DNA of 64,000 nt from Dokdonella fugitiva (GTDB taxonomy: Bacteria > Pseudomonadota > Gammaproteobacteria > Xanthomonadales > Rhodanobacteraceae), in assembly GCF_004342425.1 (NCBI RefSeq), contig NZ_SLWQ01000001.1, positions 458,252 to 522,251 on the forward strand, written 5' to 3'. A program made the translations under genes and the position numbers. The notes under the pieces were generated by a model. That model was not told the DNA's origin. It searched no databases and saw only the letters and a list, made by a program, of their open reading frames with translations. Shown piece by piece: positions 38,484 through 45,999 of the stretch. Numbering within the stretch: position 1 is the stretch's first letter; each line of letters opens with the position of its first letter.

Positions 38484-39503
38484 TCACTTCGCCGCGGGGA
38501 CCTGGATCTCCCCGATGCTTACGCGCCCCTCCGGCACCGAACCGAAGTTCTGCCGGGAGCGTTCCTGCAATTGCCTGCGGTACACGGCGGCGTCCAGGTT
38601 GCCGTGTTCGGGCGTCCAGACGTTTACATGGCCAGGCATCCCGACGCGCGATCCGGTGATCTGCGCAAGCTCGTGATCGAAATGCGCGATCGCTTTGGCG
38701 AGCGTGGCGTCGTCGCCGTATCGCGCAACGAGGTCGCGAAAGAGTTCGTTCGCCCGCGCGTGTTCGGCACTCGACGTCCCGGCCCAGGCCGCAGCCAGTG
38801 ATTTCGAGAACGCACGGTCCTTGCGCTCGGCGGCGAGCGCGAGCCATGCGAGCCCGAGCGGCCGGTCCGTCGCGACACCCTCGCCCTTGAAGTAGACGAT
38901 GCCGAGGTCGTACTGCGCCTCCTTCACCGCCCAACCGGCGGCGACCGTCCATTGCCCGATCGCAGCCGCGGCGTCGCCTCTCGCAAACAGCTCGCACGCC
39001 TTCCGGTAGTGGTACATGCCCGGCAGGAAACGCGATTCTTCTTCGTGCAGGTGGCCGCCCCGGCCGAGGTCGCCGAGCGTCTGTGCAAGCGCGGGGAGCG
39101 CCGCGCAAAGGAGGATCATGGAAAGGGCGACGAAAAAAGCCCCCGGTTCGCCGAGACGTATGCTCACGCGCTTCGGTGGTGTTGGCGGCGAGGGCGCGGC
39201 ACGTTCGGGCAGGGGGCTGGCGAAGACCACCTTCATCGCTGCCAAGGCAGCCGCGTTGTCCTCGGCTGTGCCGTCGGTCTTGATGCGGGTCGGCATTCGG
39301 GTCGCGGGGTCGAGCTCCAGCTCGAAGGGGCGAAGGCCGCCTAGGTCCGCCTGCCTCACCAAATCGTCGATGGATGGGGGCTTGGGCATACCGTCCTCCC
39401 TGACGCGCGCGATGGCGGCAGCGTAACGCGCAGCCAGGCTCCACGCACGCAGAGCGGCCTCCCGCGCATCCCGAGTCGCCAGGCTCCGTTTGACGACGCG
39501 CAC
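38484..39503 (-). CDS. Chimeric ORF: integrase N-terminus fused to Sel1-repeat protein
   Basis: The frame runs unbroken from a GTG at 39503 for 339 codons but has two unrelated halves. Residues 1 to about 118 (RVVKRSLATRDAREAALRAW, then IDDLVRQAD and IKTDGTAEDNAAALAAMK) match the N-terminal arm of phage-type tyrosine integrases. From about 120 it becomes a hydrophobic signal-like segment (FFVALSMILLCAALPALAQ) and a mature part with a Sel1 repeat (AQYDLGIVYFKGEGVATDR). No integrase catalytic domain is present. The Sel1 protein probably starts at the GTG at 39167 or ATG at 39119 in its own right, giving about 210 residues; neither has a good ribosome binding site. The fusion could be expressed, but a cytosolic N-terminal arm would bury the signal. 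Confidence 0.75.
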   Translation of the reverse strand: MRVVKRSLATRDAREAALRAWSLAARYAAAIARVREDGMPKPPSIDDLVRQADLGGLRPFELELDPATRMPTRIKTDGTAEDNAAALAAMKVVFASPLPERAAPSPPTPPKRVSIRLGEPGAFFVALSMILLCAALPALAQTLGDLGRGGHLHEEESRFLPGMYHYRKACELFARGDAAAAIGQWTVAAGWAVKEAQYDLGIVYFKGEGVATDRPLGLAWLALAAERKDRAFSKSLAAAWAGTSSAEHARANELFRDLVARYGDDATLAKAIAHFDHELAQITGSRVGMPGHVNVWTPEHGNLDAAVYRRQLQERSRQNFGSVPEGRVSIGEIQVPAAK

Positions 39504-39587
39504 GCCCAGTGCTGCTTGGAGCGCCGCAGGGATCTTGAGTCGGAAGTGGTAGGTGCCCGATCGAGTTCGGACCAGATAGTGCGGGAT
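39147..39587 (-). pseudogene. Integrase N-terminal remnant at tRNA-Gln
   Basis: The reading frame shared with the chimera extends upstream of 39503 to IPHYLVRTRSGTYHFRLKIP, the usual start of phage-type integrases (normally MPHYL or similar). Here the start codon position reads ATC (39587-39585), so initiation appears lost. The remnant lies 85 bp from the 3' end of tRNA-Gln, where tRNA-targeting integrases normally sit. The catalytic R-H-R-Y domain is gone and the sequence continues into the Sel1 gene. This is a scar of an excised or deleted integrative element. Confidence 0.78.
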
Positions 39588-39638
39588 GCATTTGGCTTGT
39601 GTCCAAGCCGGTGACCAAGCGCACGAGGGCCAGAAACG

Positions 39639-39663
39639 AAAAAGCCCCTGTCGAGACAGGGGC
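39639..39663 (-). terminator. Rho-independent terminator of tRNA-Gln
   Basis: On the minus strand GCCCCTGT and ACAGGGGC form an eight-base-pair stem with a CTCG loop, followed by TTTTTCG. It is 10 bp after the tRNA CCA end and ends its transcript. Confidence 0.88.
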
Positions 39664-39672
39664 TTAGACGAG

Positions 39673-39746
39673 TGGCTGGGGGACTAGGATTCGAACCTAG
39701 ATAAACGGAGTCAGAGTCCGTTGTCCTACCGTTAGACGATCCCCCA
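39673..39746 (-). tRNA. tRNA-Gln (anticodon CTG)
   Basis: A 74-base tRNA with encoded CCA. The acceptor stem TGGGGGA pairs with TCCCCCA, the anticodon arm is ACGGA-CTCTGAC-TCCGT giving anticodon CTG (codon CAG), and the T arm CTAGG-TTCGAAT-CCTAG is perfect. It is read on the minus strand after rpsI with its own terminator. It is the probable attachment site of the lost element whose integrase remnant lies just beyond its 3' end. Confidence 0.96.
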
Positions 39747-39853
39747 ATGAGGGCGGGACTTCGCGGGAGCCGCGGCGATGCCGTCTGAGCCGGCTCCCAT
39801 CCCCGGGCCCGAGGGCCCGCCGCTGCCGCCGTCGACGGCAGCGGAACGATCGA

Positions 39854-40246
39854 TCAGCGCTTTGAGTACTGCGTCGCGCGGCGGGCCTTGTGCAGGCCGA
39901 CCTTCTTGCGCTCGACTTCGCGCGCGTCGCGGGTCATGAACCCGGCCTTGCGCAGCGGCGACTTCAGCGTCTCGTCGTACTCGACCAGGGCACGCGCGAT
40001 GCCGAGGCGGATCGCGCCGGCCTGGCCGGTCATGCCGCCGCCTTCGACCGTGACGAGCACATCGAACTTGTCCTGGTTCTGGGTCAGCTCGAGCGGCTGG
40101 CGCACGATCATGCGCGAGGTCTCGCGACCGAAGAAGTCGTCGAGGGCCTTGCCGTTGACCGTGATCGCGCCGCTGCCCTTGCGCAGGAACACGCGCGCTG
40201 CGGAGGACTTGCGACGGCCGGTGCCGTAGTTCTGCTGGATCGCCAT
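39854..40246 (-). CDS. rpsI: 30S ribosomal protein S9
   Basis: A 130-residue ribosomal protein with the S9 features: [19 protein letters not shown] at the start, [32 protein letters not shown] and the basic tail [11 protein letters not shown] that reaches into the P site. It follows rplM by 56 bp, the universal rplM-rpsI pair. Confidence 0.98.
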   Translation of the reverse strand: MAIQQNYGTGRRKSSAARVFLRKGSGAITVNGKALDDFFGRETSRMIVRQPLELTQNQDKFDVLVTVEGGGMTGQAGAIRLGIARALVEYDETLKSPLRKAGFMTRDAREVERKKVGLHKARRATQYSKR

Positions 40247-40302
40247 GTGTCTGTTCTTCAGCTTCGTGGATTAGTCCGCGCCGGGAGGCGCGGGCTCGGA
40301 TT

Positions 40303-40737
40303 TCAGGCCTTGACCTCGAGCACCTGCGGCTGCTGCGCGGTGTGCGGGTGGTTCGGGCCGGCATAGACCTTGAGCTTGCGGTACATCGCGCGGCCGAGCG
40401 GGTTCTTCGGCAGCATGCCCTTGACGCCGATCTCGATCACGCGCTCCGGATGACGCGCGAGCATGTCCTTCAGCGACGTCGTCTTGAGGTTGCCGATGTG
40501 GCCGGTGAAGCGATGGTAGTTCTTGTCTTCCATCTTGTTGCCGGTCACGGCGACCTTCTCCGCGTTGATCACGACGAGGTAGTCGCCGGTATCCACGTGC
40601 GGGGTGTAGATCGTCTTGTGCTTGCCGCGCAGGCGATGCGCAAGCTCCGTGCACAGGCGGCCGAGGGTCTTGCCGGCGGCGTCGACCACGTACCAGTCGC
40701 GTTTGACGGTTTCAGCCTTGGCGCTGATCGTTTTCAT
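40303..40737 (-). CDS. rplM: 50S ribosomal protein L13
   Basis: A 144-residue ribosomal protein: [59 protein letters not shown] and [19 protein letters not shown] are all standard for L13. First gene of the pair with rpsI. The 120 bp between its start and the divergent Fe-S gene hold the promoter region. Confidence 0.98.
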   Translation of the reverse strand: MKTISAKAETVKRDWYVVDAAGKTLGRLCTELAHRLRGKHKTIYTPHVDTGDYLVVINAEKVAVTGNKMEDKNYHRFTGHIGNLKTTSLKDMLARHPERVIEIGVKGMLPKNPLGRAMYRKLKVYAGPNHPHTAQQPQVLEVKA

Positions 40738-40860
40738 ATCGGTAAGACTCTGGCTGGGCCCATAAAACCGGGCCGTCGGAAATGAGGGCGCGGGAGAATA
40801 GCGGATGCGCAGCCGGCCCGCAAGCGGGCGCGCCATCCGGTGCGAGCCGGCGATGATAGC

Positions 40861-42102
40861 ATGGAACGCATGTCCGTACCTGCATCCGGCGTCCCCCGCG
40901 CCGACCCCGGCGTGGCGGCGCTGGCCGACCAGTGCGTGATGTGCGGCCTGTGCCTGCCGCACTGCCCGACCTACCGCCTTGAACGCACCGAAGCCGAATC
41001 GCCGCGCGGGCGGATCGCGCTCGCCCGCGCGCTGGCGGAAGGGCGGCTGGCGCCAGGTGCGGCGACGCTCGCGCACCTCGACCACTGCCTGGGCTGCCTG
41101 TCCTGCCAGAAGGTCTGCCCCTCGCAGGTGCGCTACGAGGACCTGCTCGTGCAGACCCGCGCCGCGCTCGTGGCCGCGACGCCGCCCGGGCACCTGCAGC
41201 GCTGGCTGCATTCGCCGCACCTCCTGCGCCGGCTGGCCCGGCTCGGCGCGACGCTGCGCGTGGCCCGCTGGCTGCCCAGGGTCGCGCGCCTGCTGCCACG
41301 CGGGTCACGGGGGCGCCGGCTCGTCGAAACGGTGCCCGCGGCTCCGCGCGTGCCCGGGTTCGCCGCGCCACGGCGTGCGGCGCCCGCGACGGGGCGCGCG
41401 ATCGCGCTGGTCCGCGGCTGCGTCGGCAGCGTCTACGAGGCCGACACGCTCGCCGCCGCGCGCGTCCTGCTCGAGGCGGCCGGGCATCGCGTGGTCGAGC
41501 TCGATCGACACTGCTGCGGTGCGTTGCCGCGTCACGGCGGTTTCGTCGAAGCGGCCGCCCATGAGGCCGCGGCGACCCGCCACGCACTGCTCGCGCTGCG
41601 ACCCGACGTCGTGCTCGGCTGCAGCAGCGGCTGCCACGGCGACCTTCGCGACGAGGTCGCCGCCGGCACGACGCTGGCCGTGCCGGACATCCATGCCTTC
41701 CTCGCGGCCGACCCGGGCTTCGACGCGCTGCGCTTCCGCCCGCTCGCGCGGCGCGCGGCGCTGCACCTGCCGTGCACCCAGGTCAACGTCGCCGGCGGGC
41801 TCGAGGCGATCCGCGCGCTGCTCGCGCGCGTGCCGCAGCTCGCCGTGCTGGAACTGCCCGGCCAACCGCGCTGCTGCGGCGCCGCCGGCAGCTATTTCAT
41901 CGAGCATCCCGCCTTCGCCGACCGGCTCCGGGCCGAAAAGCTCGACCAGGCCGCCGCGCTCGCGCCCGACCTGTTGTTGACGACGAACATCGGCTGCCGC
42001 ATCCATCTCGGCAACGGACTCGCGGCGCGCACGTCGGCGCTGCCGGTGCACCACCCACTCACGCTGCTCGCGATGCAGCTCGAGACGGACGCCGGTACGT
42101 AG
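40861..42102 (+). CDS. GlcF-like (Fe-S)-binding oxidoreductase subunit
   Basis: A 413-residue protein with two ferredoxin-type 4Fe-4S motifs ([12 protein letters not shown] and [12 protein letters not shown]) in the first 90 residues. Two CCG cysteine-rich domains follow ([14 protein letters not shown] and [12 protein letters not shown]) that bind a further Fe-S centre, as in glycolate oxidase GlcF, HdrB and LutA. It accepts electrons from a flavoprotein partner such as GlcD. No FAD subunit is adjacent, so the substrate is not known. The start is ambiguous between ATG 40861 and ATG 40870. Confidence 0.9.
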   Translation: MERMSVPASGVPRADPGVAALADQCVMCGLCLPHCPTYRLERTEAESPRGRIALARALAEGRLAPGAATLAHLDHCLGCLSCQKVCPSQVRYEDLLVQTRAALVAATPPGHLQRWLHSPHLLRRLARLGATLRVARWLPRVARLLPRGSRGRRLVETVPAAPRVPGFAAPRRAAPATGRAIALVRGCVGSVYEADTLAAARVLLEAAGHRVVELDRHCCGALPRHGGFVEAAAHEAAATRHALLALRPDVVLGCSSGCHGDLRDEVAAGTTLAVPDIHAFLAADPGFDALRFRPLARRAALHLPCTQVNVAGGLEAIRALLARVPQLAVLELPGQPRCCGAAGSYFIEHPAFADRLRAEKLDQAAALAPDLLLTTNIGCRIHLGNGLAARTSALPVHHPLTLLAMQLETDAGT

Positions 42103-42148
42103 TGTCGCGACGATGGCAGGGCGGTGCGCTTCTGCGGACAATGGCGCC

Positions 42149-42793
42149 ATGATCGAACGCTCGCTCTCGCCGCTGGACCGCCTGCTCGTCGAGGTCGGTC
42201 GCGCGCTCGAAACCGTCACCGTCGCCAAACCGGCCGCATCGCAGCCGTCACCCGCAGGCGACATCGCCGACCCCGCGCTCGACGCGCGCGCGCGCCGCCA
42301 TGCGGCGGGGCTCATGCGCGTGAACCATGTCGGCGAGGTCTGCGCGCAGGCGCTCTACTTCGGCCAGGCCGCGGTCGCGCGCGAAGCGCCGCTGCGCCGG
42401 CAGATGCTCGCCGCCGCCGCCGAAGAAACCGATCACCTCGCCTGGTGCGGCGAACGCCTCGAGGAACTCGGCAGCCGGCCGAGCCTGCTCAATCCGCTCT
42501 GGTATGCCGGCGCATGGGCCATCGGCGCAGGCGCAGGCCTCGTCGGTGACCGGGTCAGCCTCGGCTTCGTCGTCGAGACCGAGCGCCAGGTCGAAGCGCA
42601 CCTCGGCGAACACCTCGAGATCCTCCCCGACGGCGACGCGCGCAGCCGCGCGATCGTCGCACGCATGAAGGACGATGAAGCGCGCCACGCCGACCACGCG
42701 CTTGCCGCGGGCGCGATCGCCTTGCCCGCGCCGATCCCTTCGCTGATGCGGTTCGCCTCGCGGGTGATGAAGGCGGTGGCGTATCGGTTGTAG
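42149..42793 (+). CDS. coq7: 2-polyprenyl-3-methyl-6-methoxy-1,4-benzoquinone hydroxylase (Coq7)
   Basis: A 214-residue di-iron hydroxylase that adds the last ring hydroxyl in ubiquinone synthesis. The ligands are in [20 protein letters not shown] (Glu), [11 protein letters not shown] (ExxH) and the C-terminal [14 protein letters not shown] and [12 protein letters not shown] motifs. The bacterial form is membrane-associated via amphipathic helices. It ends right against the heptamer repeat element and converges on speD. Xanthomonas-type genomes carry coq7 near speD and clp, as here. Confidence 0.95.
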   Translation: MIERSLSPLDRLLVEVGRALETVTVAKPAASQPSPAGDIADPALDARARRHAAGLMRVNHVGEVCAQALYFGQAAVAREAPLRRQMLAAAAEETDHLAWCGERLEELGSRPSLLNPLWYAGAWAIGAGAGLVGDRVSLGFVVETERQVEAHLGEHLEILPDGDARSRAIVARMKDDEARHADHALAAGAIALPAPIPSLMRFASRVMKAVAYRL

Positions 42794-42968
42794 GGGGAAT
42801 GGGGAATGGGGAATGGGGAATGGGGAATGGGGAATGGGGAATGGGGAATGGGGAATGGTCAGAAGCCACCATTCCCGCCGCCGTGCCTCATTCCTTGCAA
42901 AGCCCAAGCGGCTTGGTGCAAGCCGCTTTCACCATTCCCTATTCCCTATTCCCTATTCCCCATTCCCA
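42794..42968. repeat. Inverted heptamer repeat element with central hairpin
   Basis: Immediately after the coq7 stop are nine perfect copies of GGGGAAT (42794-42856). On the right are five copies of ATTCCC(T/C/A) (42934-42968) that run up to the speD stop codon. The arms are complementary, and a perfect palindrome AAGCGGCTT-GGTGC-AAGCCGCTT (42906-42928) lies between them. The whole 175-bp gap between the two converging genes is this element. It can fold as a long stem and may end both transcripts. Confidence 0.93.
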
Positions 42969-43754
42969 TCACATCAAATTGCGCCCGTGGAACAGCTCCT
43001 CGATCTCGCGCTTGAGCAGCTGCTCGATGCGCTGGCGGTCCTTGAACGAGAGGTCGTCGGCGTTCGCCTCGAACAGGTAGGTGTCGAGGTCGAAGTCCTT
43101 CACGTGCATCTTCGTGTGGAAGATGTTTTCCTGGTAGACGTTGACGTCGAACATCTCGTACTTCTGGCGGATGTGCTTGGCCAGGTAGTCCTGGATCGAG
43201 TTGATCTTGTGGTCGATGTAGTGCTTGCGGCCCTTCACGTCGCGCGTGAAGCCGCGCACGCGGTAGTCCATCGTGACGATGTCGGACTCGAAGCTGTCGA
43301 TGAGGTAGTTCAACGCGCGCAGCGGCGAGATGACGCCGCAGGTGGCGACGTCGATGTCGGCGCGGAACGTCGCGATGCCGTTGTGCGGGTGCGTCTCCGG
43401 GTAGGTGTGCACCGTGATGTGGCTCTTGTCCAGGTGCGCGACCACTGCGTCGGAGATGACGTCCTTGCCGAGCTTGTCGACGACCGGGTGCTCGGAAATC
43501 AGGATCGTCACCGACGCGCCCTGCGGGTCGTAGTCCTGGCGCGCGATGTTGAGGATGTTCGCGCCGATGATCTCGGCGACGTCGGTGAGGATCTGCGTGA
43601 GGCGGTCCGAGTCGTACTGCTCGTCGATGTACTCGATGTAGCGCTGGCGCTGGTCCTCCGACACCGCGTAGCAGATGTCGTAGATGTTGAAGCTGAGCGC
43701 CTTGGTCAGGTTGTTGAAACCCTGCAGCTGCAGGCGCGGGATCGGTTTGACCAC
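42969..43754 (-). CDS. speD: S-adenosylmethionine decarboxylase proenzyme
   Basis: A 261-residue class IA decarboxylase that supplies the aminopropyl donor for spermidine. Self-cleavage before Ser111 in [15 protein letters not shown] makes the pyruvoyl group; downstream [20 protein letters not shown] is conserved. Start is a GTG at 43754 with GAGG about eight bases upstream. Length is like E. coli SpeD. It is divergent from clp, with a 289-bp spacer holding palindromes at 43794-43809 and 43908-43926. Confidence 0.96.
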   Translation of the reverse strand: MVKPIPRLQLQGFNNLTKALSFNIYDICYAVSEDQRQRYIEYIDEQYDSDRLTQILTDVAEIIGANILNIARQDYDPQGASVTILISEHPVVDKLGKDVISDAVVAHLDKSHITVHTYPETHPHNGIATFRADIDVATCGVISPLRALNYLIDSFESDIVTMDYRVRGFTRDVKGRKHYIDHKINSIQDYLAKHIRQKYEMFDVNVYQENIFHTKMHVKDFDLDTYLFEANADDLSFKDRQRIEQLLKREIEELFHGRNLM

Positions 43755-43907
43755 GGCGTACTACCTCGGAAGCGGGAACGAGCGAAGGGGCCGCCGCGGA
43801 GTTCCGCGGAGCCCCGCCAAGGGGGCGGATTATGGGCCAAGCGGCAGCACGATGAAACCGGATGCGCGCGGCCGCCGCGCGGCGTTCCGGGCCCGTTCGT
43901 CCGCCGC

Positions 43908-43926
43908 GTGTCGCCACGCGCGACAC
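43908..43926. promoter_or_regulatory. Palindrome GTGTCG-N7-CGACAC upstream of clp
   Basis: A perfect six-base inverted repeat with a seven-base spacer, followed by AATTGCAATAAGATGAAT, an AT-rich stretch in otherwise GC-rich DNA that could contain a -10 box (TAAGAT). It lies about 120 bp before the clp start. Its size fits a dimeric regulator site. CRP/Clp half-sites are usually TGTGA, so autoregulation is possible only if the site is degenerate. Confidence 0.45.
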
Positions 43927-44043
43927 AAATTGCAATAAGATGAATCATCCGGCCCCCGGCGGGCTCGCAAACGCATGGAGCCCCGTGCGTTCCGCCATGG
44001 CCAGCACGACCGCCGCGGGCCCACCCCGCGCGGAGGGGACCCA

Positions 44044-44757
44044 ATGGAAGCGCAAGCCAAGATCGCCGATTTCCGTTACAACCTGCAGCGCGAGGTCAAC
44101 AAGGTCCAGGCGCCGCCGATGCTCACGCCCGATCGCGCCGCGATGGAGCGGTTCCTCGGCGCCTGCCACCGCCGACGCTACGCGAGCAAGACCGCGATCA
44201 TCCGGCCCGGTGACTCGGCCAACATCCTCTACTACGTGATCGACGGCTCGCTCACCGTCTCGTCCGAGGACGAGGAAGGCCGCGAGCTGATCCTCGCCTA
44301 CCTCAACCGCGGCGAGTTCATCGGCGAAATGGGGTTGTTCGTCGAAACCCCAAGGCGCGAAGTCATGGTGCGCACGCGCACGCCATGCGAACTGGCCGAG
44401 ATCGGCTACGAGCGCATGTTCAACCTGTTCGAAGGGCCACTGCGCGACGAGTGCCCGAAGATCCTGTTCGCGATCGGCTCGCAGCTGACCAACCGCCTGC
44501 TGCACACCTCGCGCAAGGTCAGCCGGCTCGCCTTCATGGACGTGACCGGCCGCGTCGCCAAGACCCTGCTCGACCTCATCGACGAACCCGATGCGATGAC
44601 CCACCCGAAGGGCAAGCAGATCCGCATCTCGCGCCAGGAGATCAGCCGCATCGTCGGCTGCTCGCGCGAGATGGTCGGGCGCGTACTCAAGCAGCTCGAG
44701 GAACAGGGCATGATCGAGGTGTCGGGCAAGACCATCGTCGTCGTCGGCACGCACTGA
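44044..44757 (+). CDS. clp: CAP-like global regulator Clp (CRP/FNR family)
   Basis: A 237-residue dimeric transcription factor. The cyclic-nucleotide domain has RFLGACHRRRYASKTAIIRP, YYVIDGSLTVSSEDE and FIGEMGLFVETPRREV; the HTH is QEISRIVGCSREMVGRVLKQL. It closely follows the Xanthomonas Clp pattern (HRRRYP, GEMGLF, SRLAFLDVT), where Clp responds to c-di-GMP rather than cAMP and controls virulence and secreted enzymes. That ligand preference is inferred. GGAGGGG upstream fixes the ATG at 44044. The longer frame upstream is not family-like. Confidence 0.93.
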   Translation: MEAQAKIADFRYNLQREVNKVQAPPMLTPDRAAMERFLGACHRRRYASKTAIIRPGDSANILYYVIDGSLTVSSEDEEGRELILAYLNRGEFIGEMGLFVETPRREVMVRTRTPCELAEIGYERMFNLFEGPLRDECPKILFAIGSQLTNRLLHTSRKVSRLAFMDVTGRVAKTLLDLIDEPDAMTHPKGKQIRISRQEISRIVGCSREMVGRVLKQLEEQGMIEVSGKTIVVVGTH

Positions 44758-44777
44758 CGCCCTCATCCGCCGGCGCG

Positions 44778-45120
44778 ATGGATTGCCGCGATCCACGCGT
44801 CGACGCCTGCATCGCCGGGGCCGCGCCATTCGCCCAGCCGATCCTCGCGCACCTGCGCGAATGCGCATGCGCGGCATGCCCGCCCGCGGACGAAACGATC
44901 AAGTGGGGTCTCCGCACTTCGCCCACGCGGACCGGCTGCTGTGCAGCATGGCCGCATTCAAGCAGCACGTCGCATTCGGCTTCCGGCTCGGCAATCCTGT
45001 CGCCGGCACGGGCAAGGACGCGCAGCTGACCGGATAGTTCGGCCGCATCGAGCGGGTCGCCGACCTGCCGCCACTGGAAGTACCGGACGCGCCGAGCCGC
45101 GGCGGGCGGTGCACGCAGCG
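44778..45120 (+). pseudogene. Decayed DUF1801 (YdeI-like) gene
   Basis: From the ATG at 44778 the frame reads MDCRDPRVDACIAGAAPFAQ, LAHLRECACAACPPADETIK and WG, the start of a DUF1801 protein. At about 44909 the frame shifts: the next frame continues PHFAHADRLLCSMAAFKQHV, AFGFRLGNP, which is the expected follow-on. A one-base loss explains this. That frame then meets TAG (45035-45037) where relatives have Gln in TGQFGRI, and continues FGRIERVADLPPLEV before losing similarity. So there is one frameshift, one nonsense codon and a lost C-terminus. The functional protein would be about 190 residues. Confidence 0.82.
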
Positions 45121-45199
45121 ACGCGCACCGAACGCCGGTCGCCGCGCATACAGCCGCTGCATGCGACACTCGCGCCAACGACGGTGCATGGAGGGTCGG

Positions 45200-45841
45200 A
45201 TGACCCGTCACGTTCCCGCCCGCCGGGTCGACACGGCGGACGAAAGCCTCGGCGAGCGCCTCACGCGCGCGGTGCTCGACATCGCCGGCCAGGTGCCCGG
45301 CAGCGACGAACGCGCGAGCCGCACGCCCGAGGATCGCGCACGCGCGATCGCCTCGGCGGCGGCGAACAAGGCGGCGCTCGCCGCCGGCTCGCTCGCGCTG
45401 CCGCCCGGTCCGCTCGGCTGGCTCACGATCGTGCCCGAGCTCGTCGCGATCTGGCGCATCCAGCGCCAGATGGTCGCCGACATCGCGGCGGTGTACGGCG
45501 TCGGCGCCGACCTCACGCGTTCGCACATGCTCTATTGCCTGTTCCGCCACGCCGCCGCGCAGGCCCTGCGCGACGTCGGCGTGCAGGTCGGTGCGCGCCT
45601 GCTGGTCCAGGACCTGCCGCTGCGCCTGATCGAGAAGATCGCGGCGAAGATCGGCGTGAGCCTGTCCAGGCGCCTCGTCGGCCGTGGCATCACGCGCTGG
45701 CTGCCGGTGGTGGGCGCGCTCGGCGTCGGCGCCTACGCCTACTACGACACCGGCCAGGTCGCGCGCACCGCGATCGCGCTGTTCTCCGGCGAAGCCGCGG
45801 CCGCGCCACCGCGCCACGCGCGGCACGTGCGCGCGCATTGA
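45200..45841 (+). CDS. EcsC family protein
   Basis: A 213-residue protein with the EcsC pattern: ERLTRAVLDIAGQVPGS, AAANKAALAAGSLALPPGPL, GWLTIVPELVAIWRIQRQMV and a C-terminal hydrophobic stretch RWLPVVGALGVGAYAYYDTG ending near the membrane. A GGAGGG box precedes the ATG at 45200. EcsC was named from the Bacillus ecs operon; its role here is unknown. It stands alone between the decayed DUF1801 gene and the gspA transcription unit. Confidence 0.87.
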   Translation: MTRHVPARRVDTADESLGERLTRAVLDIAGQVPGSDERASRTPEDRARAIASAAANKAALAAGSLALPPGPLGWLTIVPELVAIWRIQRQMVADIAAVYGVGADLTRSHMLYCLFRHAAAQALRDVGVQVGARLLVQDLPLRLIEKIAAKIGVSLSRRLVGRGITRWLPVVGALGVGAYAYYDTGQVARTAIALFSGEAAAAPPRHARHVRAH

Positions 45842-45999
45842 GTCCGCGGGCGGCGCCGCGCGCCGCCCGGTGCCGCGGATCGCAGCGCTGCGCGGCCGGG
45901 CCGCCGGAAGACCCTTGCAGGAAGCCACGCCATGGCCGCCGGGCGAGGCCGTGGCGGGCGCGCGGGCGTCGCCCAGCCCCGGTCGGGTAAAGTACGCGC

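Noticed and set aside
38353..39672. An intact integrative element or prophage at tRNA-Gln
   Set aside because: Only the integrase N-terminus remains. There are no phage, plasmid or conjugation genes and no repeat of the tRNA 3' end was found on the other side.
42794..42968. Possible CRISPR array from the regular repeats
   Set aside because: The units are 7 bp with no spacers, and no cas genes are present. It is a tandem microsatellite.
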